Source of the DNA: Bactericera cockerelli | Taxonomy: Eukaryota; Arthropoda; Insecta; Hemiptera; Triozidae | DNA length: 64,000 nt | NCBI GenBank assembly: GCA_024516035.1 | Contig: CM044966.1 | Coordinates: 21,150,576 to 21,214,575 of the forward strand | Direction of reading: 5' to 3' | In this document: positions 19,000 to 29,757 of the stretch, piece by piece | Position numbering within the stretch: position 1 is the first letter of the stretch | How the letters are laid out: every line of letters starts with the position of its first letter | Notes under the pieces: generated by a model | Told to the model about the DNA's origin: nothing | Database searches by the model: none | Seen by the model: the letters and a program-made list of their open reading frames with translations, nothing else | Program-made: the position numbers and the translations under genes

Positions 19000-19901
19000 C
19001 AGGGTGGCGCATAAGTAATGACAACAAGTTTTTTTGTGATATTTTTTTTATTTTTTGTTCAATCGAAAAAAAAGTTTTATTGGTCGATTCTAGAGGCTTG
19101 GCGAATTTGTTCCATACTACACATGGAATATTACGTCACGTAAGTGTTGTCCATTTCCAGCTTCGCAAAGTCGGGCTCTTTCCAGGGCATTTTCCATTAC
19201 TGATCGGAGAACGTTTGCTCCTAACGCTTGAATTTCTTGTGTAATGTTGTTCTTTAGTTGTTGAATGGTCCGAGGTTTGTTCACGTACACCCTTACCTTC
19301 AGATATGGCCACAGGAAGAAGTCTGGGGCCGATAATTCAGGTGAGCATGGGGGCCATGGGAAGTCGCTATTTCAGGAGATTATGCGATTTTCAAAAAATT
19401 CCCGTAGAAGTGCCATTGTTGTGCCTGCTGTGTGTGGTGTGGCTCCATCTTGCTGAAACCATATCTGTGGGTGATTTTCAACAGCTGGGACATTCCTAAT
19501 TGGGTTGAGCGCCGTCGTGTTGAAGTGCCTGGGTTGCTTTCAATATTGTCAGAAACACGCTGTCGATTTGCTTCAGTGACGACTGAACGTTGTCTTCCTG
19601 GTCTCGGAAGGTCTCTGACTGCACCTTGTTCTTGAAAACGTTCAATTATTTTCATAATTGTTCTGTAAATCGGGGACTTTCGAACTTGGAAATATCGCTT
19701 GTACGCTAACTGAGTTTGTGTAATTGAACGTCCATTTTCAAAATAAAATTGTACAATTTTGGTTCGTTGTACGGTTGTGTACTTTTGCATAATGACCTTG
19801 CATATAGTTTATTTCAAGGTTATGAAAAAATTACACTAAAAAAATATTTAGAAAAAAATTATAGGATTTTCAAATGTTGTCATTACTTATGCGCCACCCT
19901 G
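19000..19901 (-). mobile_element. Deleted Tc1/mariner-superfamily transposon inside the minisatellite
   Basis: 902 bp with terminal inverted repeats CAGGGTGGCGCATAAGTAAT / ATTACTTATGCGCCACCCTG and flanking TA (18998-18999 and 19902-19903). It carries both ends of a transposase on the minus strand, with the middle missing. Only unit 2 has it. Confidence 0.93.
19380..19790 (-). pseudogene. Mariner-type transposase, N-terminal part, frameshifted to C-terminal part
   Basis: The 136-codon frame begins MQKYTTVQRTKIVQFYFENG and has the N-terminal HTH region (QTQLAYKRYFQVRKSPIYRT, GAVRDLPRPGRQRSVVTEAN). In another frame, about 19140-19370, the C-terminal part can be read: WPPCSPELSAPDFFLWPYLK then VRVYVNKPRTIQQLKNNITQ, which contains the third catalytic acidic residue (PELSAPDFF). 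The first two catalytic aspartates are in the deleted middle, so the protein is inactive. Confidence 0.85.
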
Positions 19902-20110
19902 TACAAGTAAATATCACAGGTAGGTACAAGTACAAGTAAATATCACAGGTAGGTACAAGTACAAGTAAATATCACAGGTTGGTACAAGTACAAGTAAATA
20001 TCACAGGTAGGTACTAGTACAAGTAAATATCACAGGTAGGTACAAGTATAAGTAAATATCACAGGTAGGTACAAGTACAAGTAAATATCACAGGTAGGTA
20101 CAAGTACAAT

Positions 20111-20196
20111 TTGCTTTTAATTTGTAATCTTGTTATATGTTTATATAGGGCTTGGCCCGTAAATATACACCTGTTCAACAGGTATTATTATTATTA
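20111..20196 (+). mobile_element. Short LINE 3' tail in the minisatellite
   Basis: It reads TATATAGGGCTTGGCCCGTA, then a stem-loop ACCTGTTCAACAGGT and a (TTA)n tail, flanked by minisatellite TACAA. Strongly 5'-truncated non-LTR retrotransposon. Confidence 0.6.
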
Positions 20197-20601
20197 TACA
20201 AGTAAATATCACAGGTAGGTACAAGTACAAGTAAATATCACAGTAGGTACAAGTACAAGTAAATAGCACAGGTAAGTACAAGTACAAGTAAATGTCACAG
20301 GTAGGTACAAGTACAAGTAAATATCACAGGTAGGTACAAGTACAAGTAAATATCACAGGTAGGTACAAGTACAAGTAAATATCACAGGTAGGTACAAGTA
20401 CATTCTGATCAATTACAAGTTTTTTTCTGGTAGAGCTCTTGGTTTCAATTTCAAAAGTTGAAAGATAGTATTTTGGCATAAACTTTAAGTTCTACTATGG
20501 AATTTTTCAATTCTGAAGGACCATATAGTAGCAATGACGAATCAAATCAAATCTATATATTTTAGTACATTTAACCCAATTTTCATCACTACAATTTTAT
20601 A

Positions 20602-22444
20602 CAGGGTGTCCCGTATACAGATGCAAATATTTTGAGGGTAGGTTCAGCCAACCGTGGACTATCATATGAGCGAAACTTGCAGTGGGGCATTTTGCTTCGT
20701 TAAAGAGTTATGGCCAAATCCCTGTTTTTCCCACAGGTCTAGAGGTCACTTGGATCGATGCACGTTTTTAAAGAAATGGTAGCCAGTAATTAATTTTTGA
20801 CTTCATGTATGGATAGTCATGCATATTTCCCTTGAAATGCAGTTGGTTGCATGAAAAAATATTGAAAGACCAGAGAGATATTTAATCATAAGTTCAATAT
20901 TTTTCTAAAATTCGATTTTTCCCTGTTTTCCCTTTCGTGAATTTAGAGTACTTCTACAATTGCAATTCTGCGTATCACTAGGTAAAAAAATACCCTTTGC
21001 TATTTTGTTTCAATAAATACAAAGTTCTTTCAGACGCGTGAAGGAACGAATGAGATACGCCTTATCAAACGGCACCAGAAGGAGAGAAACACATCTTTCA
21101 AATTTTGAATCAGGGCGCTATTGCATTTTGAAGAACACTCGATGCCTGAAGCGGTCTGTGTGACTATTTTTGTGCCAACTGCAAGTTATAAATGAAAATT
21201 TTCTGAGTAAAATTAGTTCTATTAACCAACTATATCAATCAAATCTAATAGTCTGTTAAAATAACAAGGCGATCAATTTGATCGGTGGAAGAGAAAGCCA
21301 CAAGCTTTAAACCTAGCCCTTGGTTCGCTTCGCTACATATTCTTTTGGGTTCTTTTCATTTCATGTCCTGTGTTGCAGAATGTATCAGAATGTAGTTTAT
21401 CAATAAACTACAAACATGTATCACTGTATCACCACCCTTGATCAGTCTTTGTTTATATTTATTTCACAAATTGTTACCATGTTCATTGTAAAAAAAAAAA
21501 TGTAAATAAAGCTTGGTCCAATTGTTTATAAAATAAAAATAAAGTATTAATAATAATAGTAACCTTAAGGTTGGATGTTCGAGTTTTACCCAAGGTTAAT
21601 TTTCGGCACTATTTGTTATGTTTTTGTTATCATGATTGTGATAAACACAAAAATGATATTTTTAATTTTACTTCTAAATATAAAATCATAATTTTTGTTG
21701 GTAGCGCAGAGTCTTTCTCCATGTGTATTCTTTTTCCAGAATTACACCACTGGTTGCTGCTTTCGTTGCAGCCTCTCTCATTTTTCCTCATGATAACCCT
21801 GTGATTCCGTAACCCCATTCACATAAAAGTTCACACCGACCGACCACTGTGAATGATCATTTTCCCTCTGTTAAACATCCCAGAGCAGTGTATTTATACC
21901 TCAAATTACGCGCCAATTCTGTTAAAATTCAGCCAACTTTGAATTTTCCATCATGATTCAGAAGTGTTTTTTGAGCTTTGTGTGTACTGCGTTCCATGAT
22001 CTTTTAAGTAATATAAATGAGCTTTCTTTTTTATAAAACTAAACATAATAGGGTATTTTTTTAACTAGTGATACGCAGAATTGCAATTGTAGAAGTTAGA
22101 GTAATTCATGAAAGGGAAAACAGGGAAAAATCAAATTTTAGAAAAGTATTGAACTTATGATTAAATATATCTCTGGTCTTTCAATATTTTTTTATGCAAC
22201 CAACTGCATTTCAAGGGAAATATGCATGACTATTCATACATGAAGTCAAAAATTACTTACTGGCTATCATTTCTTTAAAAACGTGCATCGATCCAAGTGA
22301 CCTCTAGACCTGTGGGAAAAACAGGGATTTGGCCATAACTCTTTAACGAAGCAAAATGCCCCACTGCAAGTTTCGCTCATATGATAGTCCACGGTGGGCT
22401 GAACCTACCCTCAAAATATTTGCATCTGTATACGGGACACCCTG
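20602..22444. mobile_element. 1.84-kb long-TIR transposon without transposase
   Basis: Ends CAGGGTGTCCCGTATACAG / CTGTATACGGGACACCCTG with TA on both sides (20600-20601 and 22445-22446). Inverted repeats extend about 400 bp inward (to about 21000 and from about 22045) with few mismatches. The central 1 kb is AT-rich with no convincing open frame. CAGGGTGTCCC ends and a TA target fit a Tc1/mariner-type non-autonomous element. Confidence 0.9.
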
Positions 22445-22446
22445 TA

Positions 22447-22622
22447 TATGTGATATTCAACCCCCAAGCAGCCTAAGATGATCGTTTTGTTCTTATTTGA
22501 ACTCATCAGTTAGGCATAGCTGATTATTAATTACTTGCCGAGTCCAGGGTTTGAACCTGAGACCCATGGATCAATGGTACCACATGTTTACCACTGAGCC
22601 ATGAATGCTTGATGACACTTGA
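22447..22622 (-). mobile_element. S3 tRNA-derived SINE, minus orientation (5' part)
   Basis: The complement carries ATGGCTCAGTGGTAAACATG and B-box-like GGTTCAAACCC. Its 3' part lies before 20600, separated by the long-TIR element. Confidence 0.75.
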
Positions 22623-22884
22623 CATATATAAAATTATAGTGATGAAAATTGGGCTAAATGTACTAAAATATATAGATTTGATTTGATTCGTCATTGCTAC
22701 TATATGGTCCTTCAGAATTGAAAAATTCCATAGTTGAATTGTATACCTAATTGTGTGGCCAGACACACGGGACATATGTAACTGGTTCTGCCATCTTGTG
22801 GTAGACCCCTCAACTAGCATGTGAAGTGCACGCAAGTGACTATGCTATGAGGTATAACATAATAGATATATGTGATATTCTCCG

Positions 22885-23105
22885 TCAAGTGTCATCAAGC
22901 ATTCATGGCTCAGTGGTAAACATGTGGTACCATTGATCCATGGGTCTCAGGTTCAAACCCTAGGCTCGGCAAGAAATTAATAATCAGCTATGCCTAACTG
23001 ATGAGTTCAAATAAGAAAGAAACAATCGTCTTAGGCTGCTTGGGGGTTGAATATCACATATATAAAATTGTAGTGATGAAAATTGGGCTAAATGTACTAA
23101 AATAA
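22885..23105 (+). mobile_element. S3 tRNA-derived SINE, plus orientation
   Basis: Head ATGGCTCAGTGGTAAACATG, B-box-like GGTTCAAACCC, tail GTAGTGATGAAAATTGGGCT followed by an AT-rich end. Uninterrupted reference copy for this family. Confidence 0.8.
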
Positions 23106-23178
23106 ATATATTTGATTTAAACTTTAAGTATTTTGGAAAAAACGTCAAGTATTTTGGAATAAACTTTAAGTTTTTTAA

Positions 23179-23410
23179 GCAGCCCCTTTGGCATGATGGT
23201 GAGACTACTGCCTATAGTCTAGAGATTCCAAATTCGATCCTTGGTTGGGGTCCCAGTGAATAGAAGGCAAAACCCCCGTCCAGAATATCTACCTCAATCA
23301 GGACATTACAACCAAAAAGAATCAACTAGTCACAATAGATCTAATTAGGTATTAGTGTTAATTGTAAGTGTTTAACTGAAAACCCTGCAACCAGGTAAGA
23401 TAATAATAAA
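23179..23410 (+). mobile_element. S1 SINE with internal deletion, unit 2
   Basis: Same insertion as at 2875 (unit 1). The middle, from after CCTTGGTTGGGGT to CCCAGTGAATAG, is deleted, so it cannot show whether the ~150-bp insert was once present. Confidence 0.7.
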
Positions 23411-23673
23411 AGTGTTTTGGAATAACCTTTAAGTATTTTGGAATAAATTTTAACTTGTCAGTCCCATTTTAAGGCCCCATGCCTTGAAAATGCGAAGGGC
23501 CTTGTGCAGGCATAGTCCAGTTCTGCTTGGCTTTGTTGTTATTACTTAGTGCCAAGTTAGTCTTACAGAAATAATAAGTTTTATTTTCATTCTAAGAATG
23601 AAAAAATAATAATAATCTTGGTTGTTATTTCTGAATTCATTGCAATAACCAGAGTATTCAATAGATAAATATG

Positions 23674-24096
23674 ACAGCACTGGTAGTCAAGTGGTTAACG
23701 CGCTAGTCTTGTAATCCAAGTAGCATAGGAATTTGTTATTATTATTATTATTTTACAATGCTTTATTAGGTATAAATGGACATTATGTACATACAAATAA
23801 TTAATTTAACAATGAAAAAAAAATGGAAACAATATATACAATGAAAATGAAAAAGAATAGAAAATATATAAAAACATAAGTCCTAACTAAAGGGCGGGGT
23901 TATTGCCTATGGCAATCTCTTCCACCCAACCCTTTGTTGGTTCAAATCTCACCCAAGGCCTGAATTTTTCTTCATTAATTTGAGTTTTTGACATTATAAT
24001 AATATGACTATAGGGTTAGGTGGTAGGAAATGCTGTGAGCATTAACCTCGCCTGGTGATTACCTTCCACTGAAGAGTGTTATTATTCTTATCATAA
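23674..24096 (+). mobile_element. S2 SINE with inserted LINE tail, unit 2
   Basis: S2 interrupted at 23738-23932 by a minus-orientation LINE 3' end. The SINE resumes GGTTCAAATCTCACC and ends at the usual ACCTTCCACT tail. Confidence 0.75.
23738..23932 (-). mobile_element. LINE 3' end with 6-bp target duplication
   Basis: 195 bp flanked by TTTGTT (23732-23737 and 23933-23938). The minus strand begins with a stem-loop around GAGATTGCCATAGGCAATAA and ends with an (ATT)n tail, a common 3'-UTR layout in insect LINEs. A related tail lies at 29579-29757. Confidence 0.75.
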
Positions 24097-25060
24097 TTAT
24101 TATCATAGAAAAATCCAAGGGAGCTGAATGTCAGTTTGTTATAACTGGAAGGCCATTATATACGGTGTTGTTATAGGCAAAGTTCACTGTATTTCACTCC
24201 ATGGATTTCATTTCAGGGAGATGAGTCAAACGCAGAGCAATTTTTTGTAAAAAAGATAACCCAACTTTACTATAAATAATCTCCAATGAAGGTCAGACCT
24301 CTAGCACTTACCGTTTACGTGCCAACTTATTACACACATAAACATGTGTACCATTATTTATCCAGGAGGAAACATTTTTCTCTATTTAGGGTACTCTGAC
24401 CAGTGGGAAATCATTGGAGGAGATTTTTATATTGTCTACTGATATGTGTTAAAGCAGTTATTATATATTTAAGAACTACTCTGTTTGTGATATATTTCTA
24501 AGAGGTAAGATAAGGTTAAAGTTTCAAATTTGTGTTAATTGATCAAACTACTGAGTTTGGTAACATTTTTAGACAGTAGTTATCATTCAAAGTATCTTAA
24601 GACATGTTTGAGTTTTTTTATAAAACAAAACAGGATCAGAGATATTCCAAAATGTTTCCCTCTTTAATAACACACAGGTCTCAGCATTTAAAAAAAAATA
24701 CAAAAAAATGTAAATTCTCTGATATTTCAAGTGGCTCCTTATTCTTGGCAGACCCTGTATGTTGTTATTGATGTTATAAACAGCTTTGCTACAGCTGGGG
24801 TAAGTGATGGTCTCCAGCCAACCTTAGTGGCTCATTCTGAACCACAAAGTTCTGCGTGTGATTAAAAATTGCCAGAATTTGGCATGTTTTATGTAATAGG
24901 ATTAGTAAATCTAAGCAACTCCTTAGATTTTATAAGCTGACCAACAGGCATTTTCAAACAAGGTTTTCTACCATCAAGGCTGAACACAGCTCCATTATGC
25001 CACAGAGCCCAGCTTAGATTTGACCTCTACAGTTGTTGTCAATGAGAAAGTTAAGAGATA
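24097..25060. other. Conserved intron sequence without gene, unit 2
   Basis: Corresponds to 5270-6600 of unit 1, lacking the LTR element and piggyBac MITE. No coding signal. Confidence 0.6.
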
Positions 25061-25068
25061 GTGTCCAC

Positions 25069-26632
25069 CAGGGACGGCCGGTGCTAAGGAGCTGCGGAAC
25101 TCCAGCACCCCCAGACGAAAAGGAAAAAAAAAGAAAATTCATGGTTCTTTAGCTTGTAGTAAATGAAAATCATTAGGCATATCTCGAACAATCAATTCAT
25201 AAAATTATCATTAAAATAAATAAAAATCGTACTAAATAAAAACTAGGTACCTAATTAGATAAATCTTTACTCAAGCTTGATTGTAGAGAACATAAATCTA
25301 ATACGCTCTTTTTACTTTTTGGCTTCTCCTTGCGGAGCACTGCCGCGCTACGTAGAGCATTTCTCTTTTCTCTGCTCATGCCTTATTGAAAGAGAAGGCA
25401 TGGAGCAACGAAACCAAACCGCACAGCAGGGCGAAGAGAGGGATAAAGAAACGATAAAAGATTGTCTCGGGGGAGACGATTTTGTCTCAAGGAAGCAAGA
25501 TAGTGTCCGCTGAAAAAAATCTGATTGACTTCAAGCTTCTAGAGCTATGAAGTAGAAAAATGCAAGTTATTTATAGATTTCGTTCATGAGGAGAGGGGAA
25601 GCACCGAAGCAGGAAGGAACAAGGAACTACACAACTAGTTCAAGGTCTCCTTCGCGCGTGATTCGGTCTCGGCCCTTTCGCTCTGCGAAATTTATGTTAA
25701 TAATTTCACGTGTTTTTGTTTTGAAAATTAATTAATAATCGGTTACAATTTATTTAATGATTTAAAGTACAGTGTAACAAATAATCATTGAATTTACCTA
25801 ACAGTTTATTTTACCCAAATTTTTGTAAACATAATATCAGTCTATAATTATAACATTTATTTTATCCTTAATTTTGAATTAATTTTAAGATTAAATCTGT
25901 GCAATCAATTTAAGTTGGGTTTGAAACTTCTTATAAAGGATATTAAAATTAAATTAGCATTATCGATTCATTCTCTTTAAAGTTAAAAATGTATATTTTC
26001 ACTTTTAGTATTGTTTTTTTTTTATCACAGAAGAATTAGGTAATTACATTTCAAAGCAGGTATGGAAAAACAAAATTAATTCAGTTGACATCTTATTAAG
26101 AATAAGTTTTCTTTGTTTTCACTTGACAAAAAAAAAAAAAAATGATTTCAAACATAGGTACATATTTGATTCTGACTTCAATGAAAAAGCCATTCACAAG
26201 TTTAGTTCGAAATCCAGCGAATGGATTCTACTCCAAATAATCAGTAGAGTAAAGAGTAAGTCCTTTATAAATTCTTATTTTCTTTCTTTTGAACATTTTT
26301 TTTTCCTCATGTATGTTGAAAAAAAATCTGCAATGGTCGTGAAAAATAAACGTTATTCCAAAATTATCATCATAATATATTTGCGTCAGCTAGGTAATCA
26401 TTTTTATAAATTAAAACAAATTAATTTATTATGATACCTAACCACTCTAACAGAATTCTCGAAAATCACCATACGTGAGACTTGAACTATTGACCCCCTA
26501 GTTAGAATTCCCTTTCCCTGACATAACCACTTCACCACTAGGCCTTGCAGACATGTATTAAATGTTGCATAGTTTTTCTTTTCGTAAAATTTCGACAGCA
26601 CCCCCAAACCAAATTCCCACCGGCCGCGCCTG
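25069..26632. mobile_element. Non-autonomous hAT element, unit 2 only
   Basis: 1564 bp with ends CAGGGACGGCCGGTGC / CCACCGGCCGCGCCTG and an 8-bp target duplication GTGTCCAC (25061-25068 and 26633-26640). Unit 4 shows the empty site GTGTCCACTAAG. Subterminal CAGCACCCCC motifs occur at both ends. Two short open frames inside (25277-25513 and 26123-26434) resemble nothing I recognise. A minus-strand tRNA-like stretch lies near 26470-26560. Confidence 0.92.
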
Positions 26633-26953
26633 GTGTCCACTAAGATTTACAAAACCTGTTTAATTTTTTGCCCTGAAAACTCTGTTTTGTTCCATAGTTA
26701 ATACACAGTTATAAAGCCCAACTAAGTTATGACCTCTACAGTAGTAGTCAATGTGAAAGATTAGGGATAGTTTCCACAAAGATTAACTAATTCTGTTTCA
26801 TAATTTGCTTCTTAGTAGGTATGTTACTATACTTGGCAATGTTGTCTACATCAGAATAAAGTAACTATACAGATATTCATCTTAATCACTATTTTCATTC
26901 AAATTAAAAAAAACCCTATACACCCTTGCAGTGAACTGAACAGATTCACTTAC

Positions 26954-27083
26954 CCTGTGGTTGTGGAGAGAACTTGTGTCTTGAAATATTCTGGATAACA
27001 ATCTGAAGATATTTGTATTAGTTTGGAGCCACTTGAAGGAAATAATGCCACGCCAACTCTCAGATGAATGATAAGAGAATTGA
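26954..27083 (-). other. Candidate non-coding leader exon of BTB copy 2
   Basis: The minus strand ends CCACAACCACAGG followed by donor GTAAGTG (26947-26953). No ATG is seen. It pairs with the acceptor at 16068 across an intron of about 10.9 kb. Sequence is nearly the same as in units 3 and 4. Confidence 0.55.
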
Positions 27084-27106
27084 GAGTAGGGAGGAGTTTA
27101 TTTCTT

Positions 27107-27114
27107 CTTTATAC
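27107..27114 (-). promoter_or_regulatory. TATA element of BTB copy 2
   Basis: The minus strand reads GTATAAAG, about 28 bp upstream of a conserved TCAATT. Conserved in units 2-4. Confidence 0.5.
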
Positions 27115-27550
27115 TTTTTTAAAACTTAGGACATCTTAATATTGACGAGTTATTGAGTTGTAAGTTGGGATGACTGAAGCTACCAACGTAGCTATTGAGT
27201 AGGTTTTCCAATTTCCTTTCAAACTCACAATCCTACACCCTGTGCAGCTTATTGTGGCAGGGAGATATAATCCAAGCTGTCAAACACTAATGAAACAACC
27301 TAATTAACAGATCAACTGAAAGTATAGGGTGAAAACTCAGGCTAATATTTAATAACAAATTACAATTACATATGAAACAGATTCAGGTAAAACAACAAGA
27401 ACAAAGAATTTAAAAATAAAAAAAAAAGATTTCTGGACGTTGCATACTGCCTCACAGCACGAGTTGTCAATGTTATGATACGCCTTCAAAAAAAACTTCA
27501 TGCTATACCAGCTATACGCTGTACAATTTCATATCTTGGTAACTTCAAAA
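27115..27550. other. Conserved upstream region of BTB copy 2
   Basis: Non-coding, aligned with 7086-7540 of unit 1. No site can be assigned. Confidence 0.4.
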
Positions 27551-27556
27551 AAAATG

Positions 27557-28190
27557 ACACCACACGACTTTCCTTATAACTCGAAAATACGTCCAAATCG
27601 AGCATTTGTGACTCAACGGTAACAGTTAGCTAAATAGCAATGTATAATTTGTAATCAGCATCTGAAAATCATTGGATTTGATATGTCACAACCCCCGTCT
27701 AATATGAATAGTATTAAAAAATTTAGTCCTACTAGGTCCCCCATCCCAAATACCGGTAAATTTCGGTCGGGTTCCAAAAATTCAAGATATCAAAAAAATG
27801 ATTAGAGTATACCTCTATTATTTTTTTATAACTAGAAAAACATGTACTTATAAAAATGTCATATATCTCTTATCATTTAACAAGGACAGCAAAATGCCAC
27901 CAAATGGCGATCGAAAGGTCGGCATTGGCGGAATCGATTTTATGTTATCAAAAGTTTCGTCCTGCATCCTCTATATATTTATGACCTCTATACTTCAAGT
28001 TTCTAGCTCATGTCATTCTTGAGATATTTTGTTTGCGGATAGACAGACAGACGGACGTAGCAATGGCTGAAAAAAAAAAATATTTAGGGTCTGGGGACCC
28101 TAAAATGTGATTTGGCACTGAAAACTGACAATCGAAAATTTTGGGTGATTTCATTATTTATTTCCTTAATATTATTATAGGATAAGGAAA
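27557..28190. mobile_element. Family X element, unit 2
   Basis: Best preserved ends: ACTTTCCTTAT at the left and ATAAGGAAAGT at the right, perfect 11-bp inverted repeats. It contains AGACAGACAGACGGACG. No transposase. Confidence 0.7.
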
Positions 28191-28294
28191 GTAAAAATAC
28201 AAAGGACCAGAAAGTACAACAATTTTATGTTTTCACACGATTGCCATACAAAAAAGTATTGCGTGTAGAATCAAACATTTTCGCAGGCATTTCA

Positions 28295-29455
28295 TGAAAT
28301 GTAGTCCTTGAGCCCCGGTGTCAGGATCTCAACGCCCAGGTGAACTGCAGATTCCTCGCCGTTGCGAAGCATGTCCAGCACGTACAGCTCGCTTGCGACC
28401 ATGTGGAGCGGGGGCTCTCCCGCCAAGACCTGGGTCTCCACGTGGCTTGTGCTGGCAGCGGCTGCGCAGATGGCGATGGTGCAGAACCTTTGGCAGGCTC
28501 TGAGGCGCCGGGCGATGATCCTTCTCCTGGTGTAGAGTTGGTGGCCCCATAGCGCCACACCGTATGTTGCCCTCGGGATGACGGCGGCCCAGTAGGTGAT
28601 TCGGAGTCCCTCGGCTCTTGTGCCCCGAGTCTTGCTGAAAACTCTTCCGAGCATGGCGAAGCTCTTGATACCCGAAGCTGTTCTCTCCTCGACATGCTTC
28701 AGAAAGTATCCGCAGTCGTCGAGAATGACTCCCAGTAGTGTAGAGCAGCGGTGCTCAACCTAGGGGTCGCGAAGCTAAACCAGGGGGTCGCGAGAAAGCT
28801 TCAACCACTGAACTGGGGTCGCGGAAAAACCGCTGAAAAAAATTACTTGAAGGAGAAAAAAATAATTTCTAAATCAAAATTAGTGTTAGTAACTTTATTA
28901 GCACTTTATTATTAGTAAGTAACGAAACATTTAAACTTCCAATAAAAGAAAAACTTACCTCCCTTGAATTGTACTACCTTTTTTTGTTAGGGGGGGGGGG
29001 GGGCGCGATTTTTTTCCCCCTTCGAAGGGGGTCGCGGCTCAAAAAGGTTGGGTACCGCTGGAGTAGAGTACCTCGCCGCGTTGACAGGGGTTCCTCCAAG
29101 TTTCAGCGGCGGCAGCACTCGGGTGATGCGTCTCCCTCCCTCCCTCCTGGAGAAGTCCTGAGTGAGATCCATTAGCATCTGTCCGGCGCGACTATGAGCC
29201 AGTTCTCTGCTGTGCATGTATTGGTGGCCTCCATGGCCGCTTGCCCTCTTTCGCTCACCTCCCTAGCCACAAGTCCGGTGATGAGGACAGAAATGTCGTC
29301 CGCATACGCGCAGATGTGTCAGTTCGGCGGCAAAGCAAGGTTCAGCAGTGGATCCAGCAGCAGATTCCAGCCGTCAGGTCCCAAGATGCTGCCCTGTGGA
29401 CAGCCCCTTGTGGTCGCCTTCGATACCTCAACGGTTTCCGTCTTCAAGGTGACTC
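28295..29455 (-). pseudogene. R1-like LINE reverse transcriptase split by a hAT MITE, unit 2
   Basis: In gene sense it starts near 29455 with TETVEVSKATTRGCPQGSIL and GPDGWNLLLDPLL (the GxPQGS block), then AYADDISVLTTG (catalytic YADD), then RRITRVLPPLKLGGTPV. The MITE follows, then VILDDCGYFLKHVEERTASG and the C-terminal part to a stop near 28295. A nonsense codon precedes HICAYADD in this unit; unit 3 has a cysteine there. Upstream RT motifs and the endonuclease are absent. GC-rich relative to its surroundings. Confidence 0.83.
28746..29060. mobile_element. hAT MITE with SPIN/Charlie-like ends, unit 2
   Basis: 315 bp with ends CAGCGGTGCTCAACCT / AGGTTGGGTACCGCTG. Next to the ends are GGGGTCGCGAAG and GGGGGTCGCGGCTC. 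The 8-bp target duplication is GTGTAGAG on the left (28738-28745) and GAGTAGAG on the right (29061-29068, one mismatch). It lies inside the R1-like LINE. Confidence 0.9.
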
Positions 29456-29575
29456 GCATGGTGACTCGGGCTCGATCCCCAGTGCGGCAGGAATTTTTCT
29501 GCTCTGTACTTGGATGTTCGGGGTCCACTCATAAATCGTGAGGAAAAATGAGTACCTGCTTTGATTTGAGAAGCA
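29456..29575 (+). mobile_element. Truncated S4 SINE, unit 2
   Basis: It begins at the tRNA B-box side (GGGCTCGATCCCCAGT) and continues TCTGCTCTGTACTTGG to GAGTACCTGCTTTG. Head missing. Confidence 0.65.
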
Positions 29576-29578
29576 ACT

Positions 29579-29757
29579 TATTTATTTTATTTAATTACAC
29601 TTTATTAATAGAACATATTACATACAACACAAATAATTACAAATTAAAATACAATATAATAGAAGAAAAATATAAATAAATATATTATACATAATGTGTG
29701 TCCTAACTAAAGGGCGAGGTTATTGCCTTTGGCAATCTCTTCCATCCAACCCAATGG
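29579..29757 (-). mobile_element. LINE 3' end, minus orientation, unit 2
   Basis: The complement starts GATTGCCAAAGGCAATAACC, a stem-loop, and runs to an AT-rich tail. Related to 23738-23932. Unit 3 carries the same insertion, split by a later transposon. Confidence 0.65.

Larger units (their letters stand above)
18885..20405. repeat. 29-bp minisatellite in intron, unit 2 (interrupted)
   Basis: Same 29-bp unit as at 2035-2745 but more homogeneous. It is interrupted by a mariner-type element (19000-19901) and a short LINE tail (20111-20196). Net repeat length is about 530 bp. Confidence 0.95.
20487..23105. mobile_element. Composite insertion: two S3 SINEs in opposite orientation plus a long-TIR element
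   Basis: Relative to unit 3 this block of about 2.6 kb is extra and is bounded by AAACTTTAAG on both sides. The outer parts are inverted repeats (20487-20600 against 22625-22738). Inside is an S3 SINE in minus orientation, broken by the 1843-bp element at 20602-22444, then an S3 SINE in plus orientation at 22885-23105. Confidence 0.75.

Noticed and set aside
26123..26434. 103-aa frame in the unit 2 hAT element
   Set aside because: AT-rich composition, no domain seen, no transposase motif; left as unknown within the element.
29319..29528. First 26 residues of the open frame over the R1-like RT
   Set aside because: They are translated from the abutting S4 SINE; only the part from about TETVEV onward belongs to the RT.
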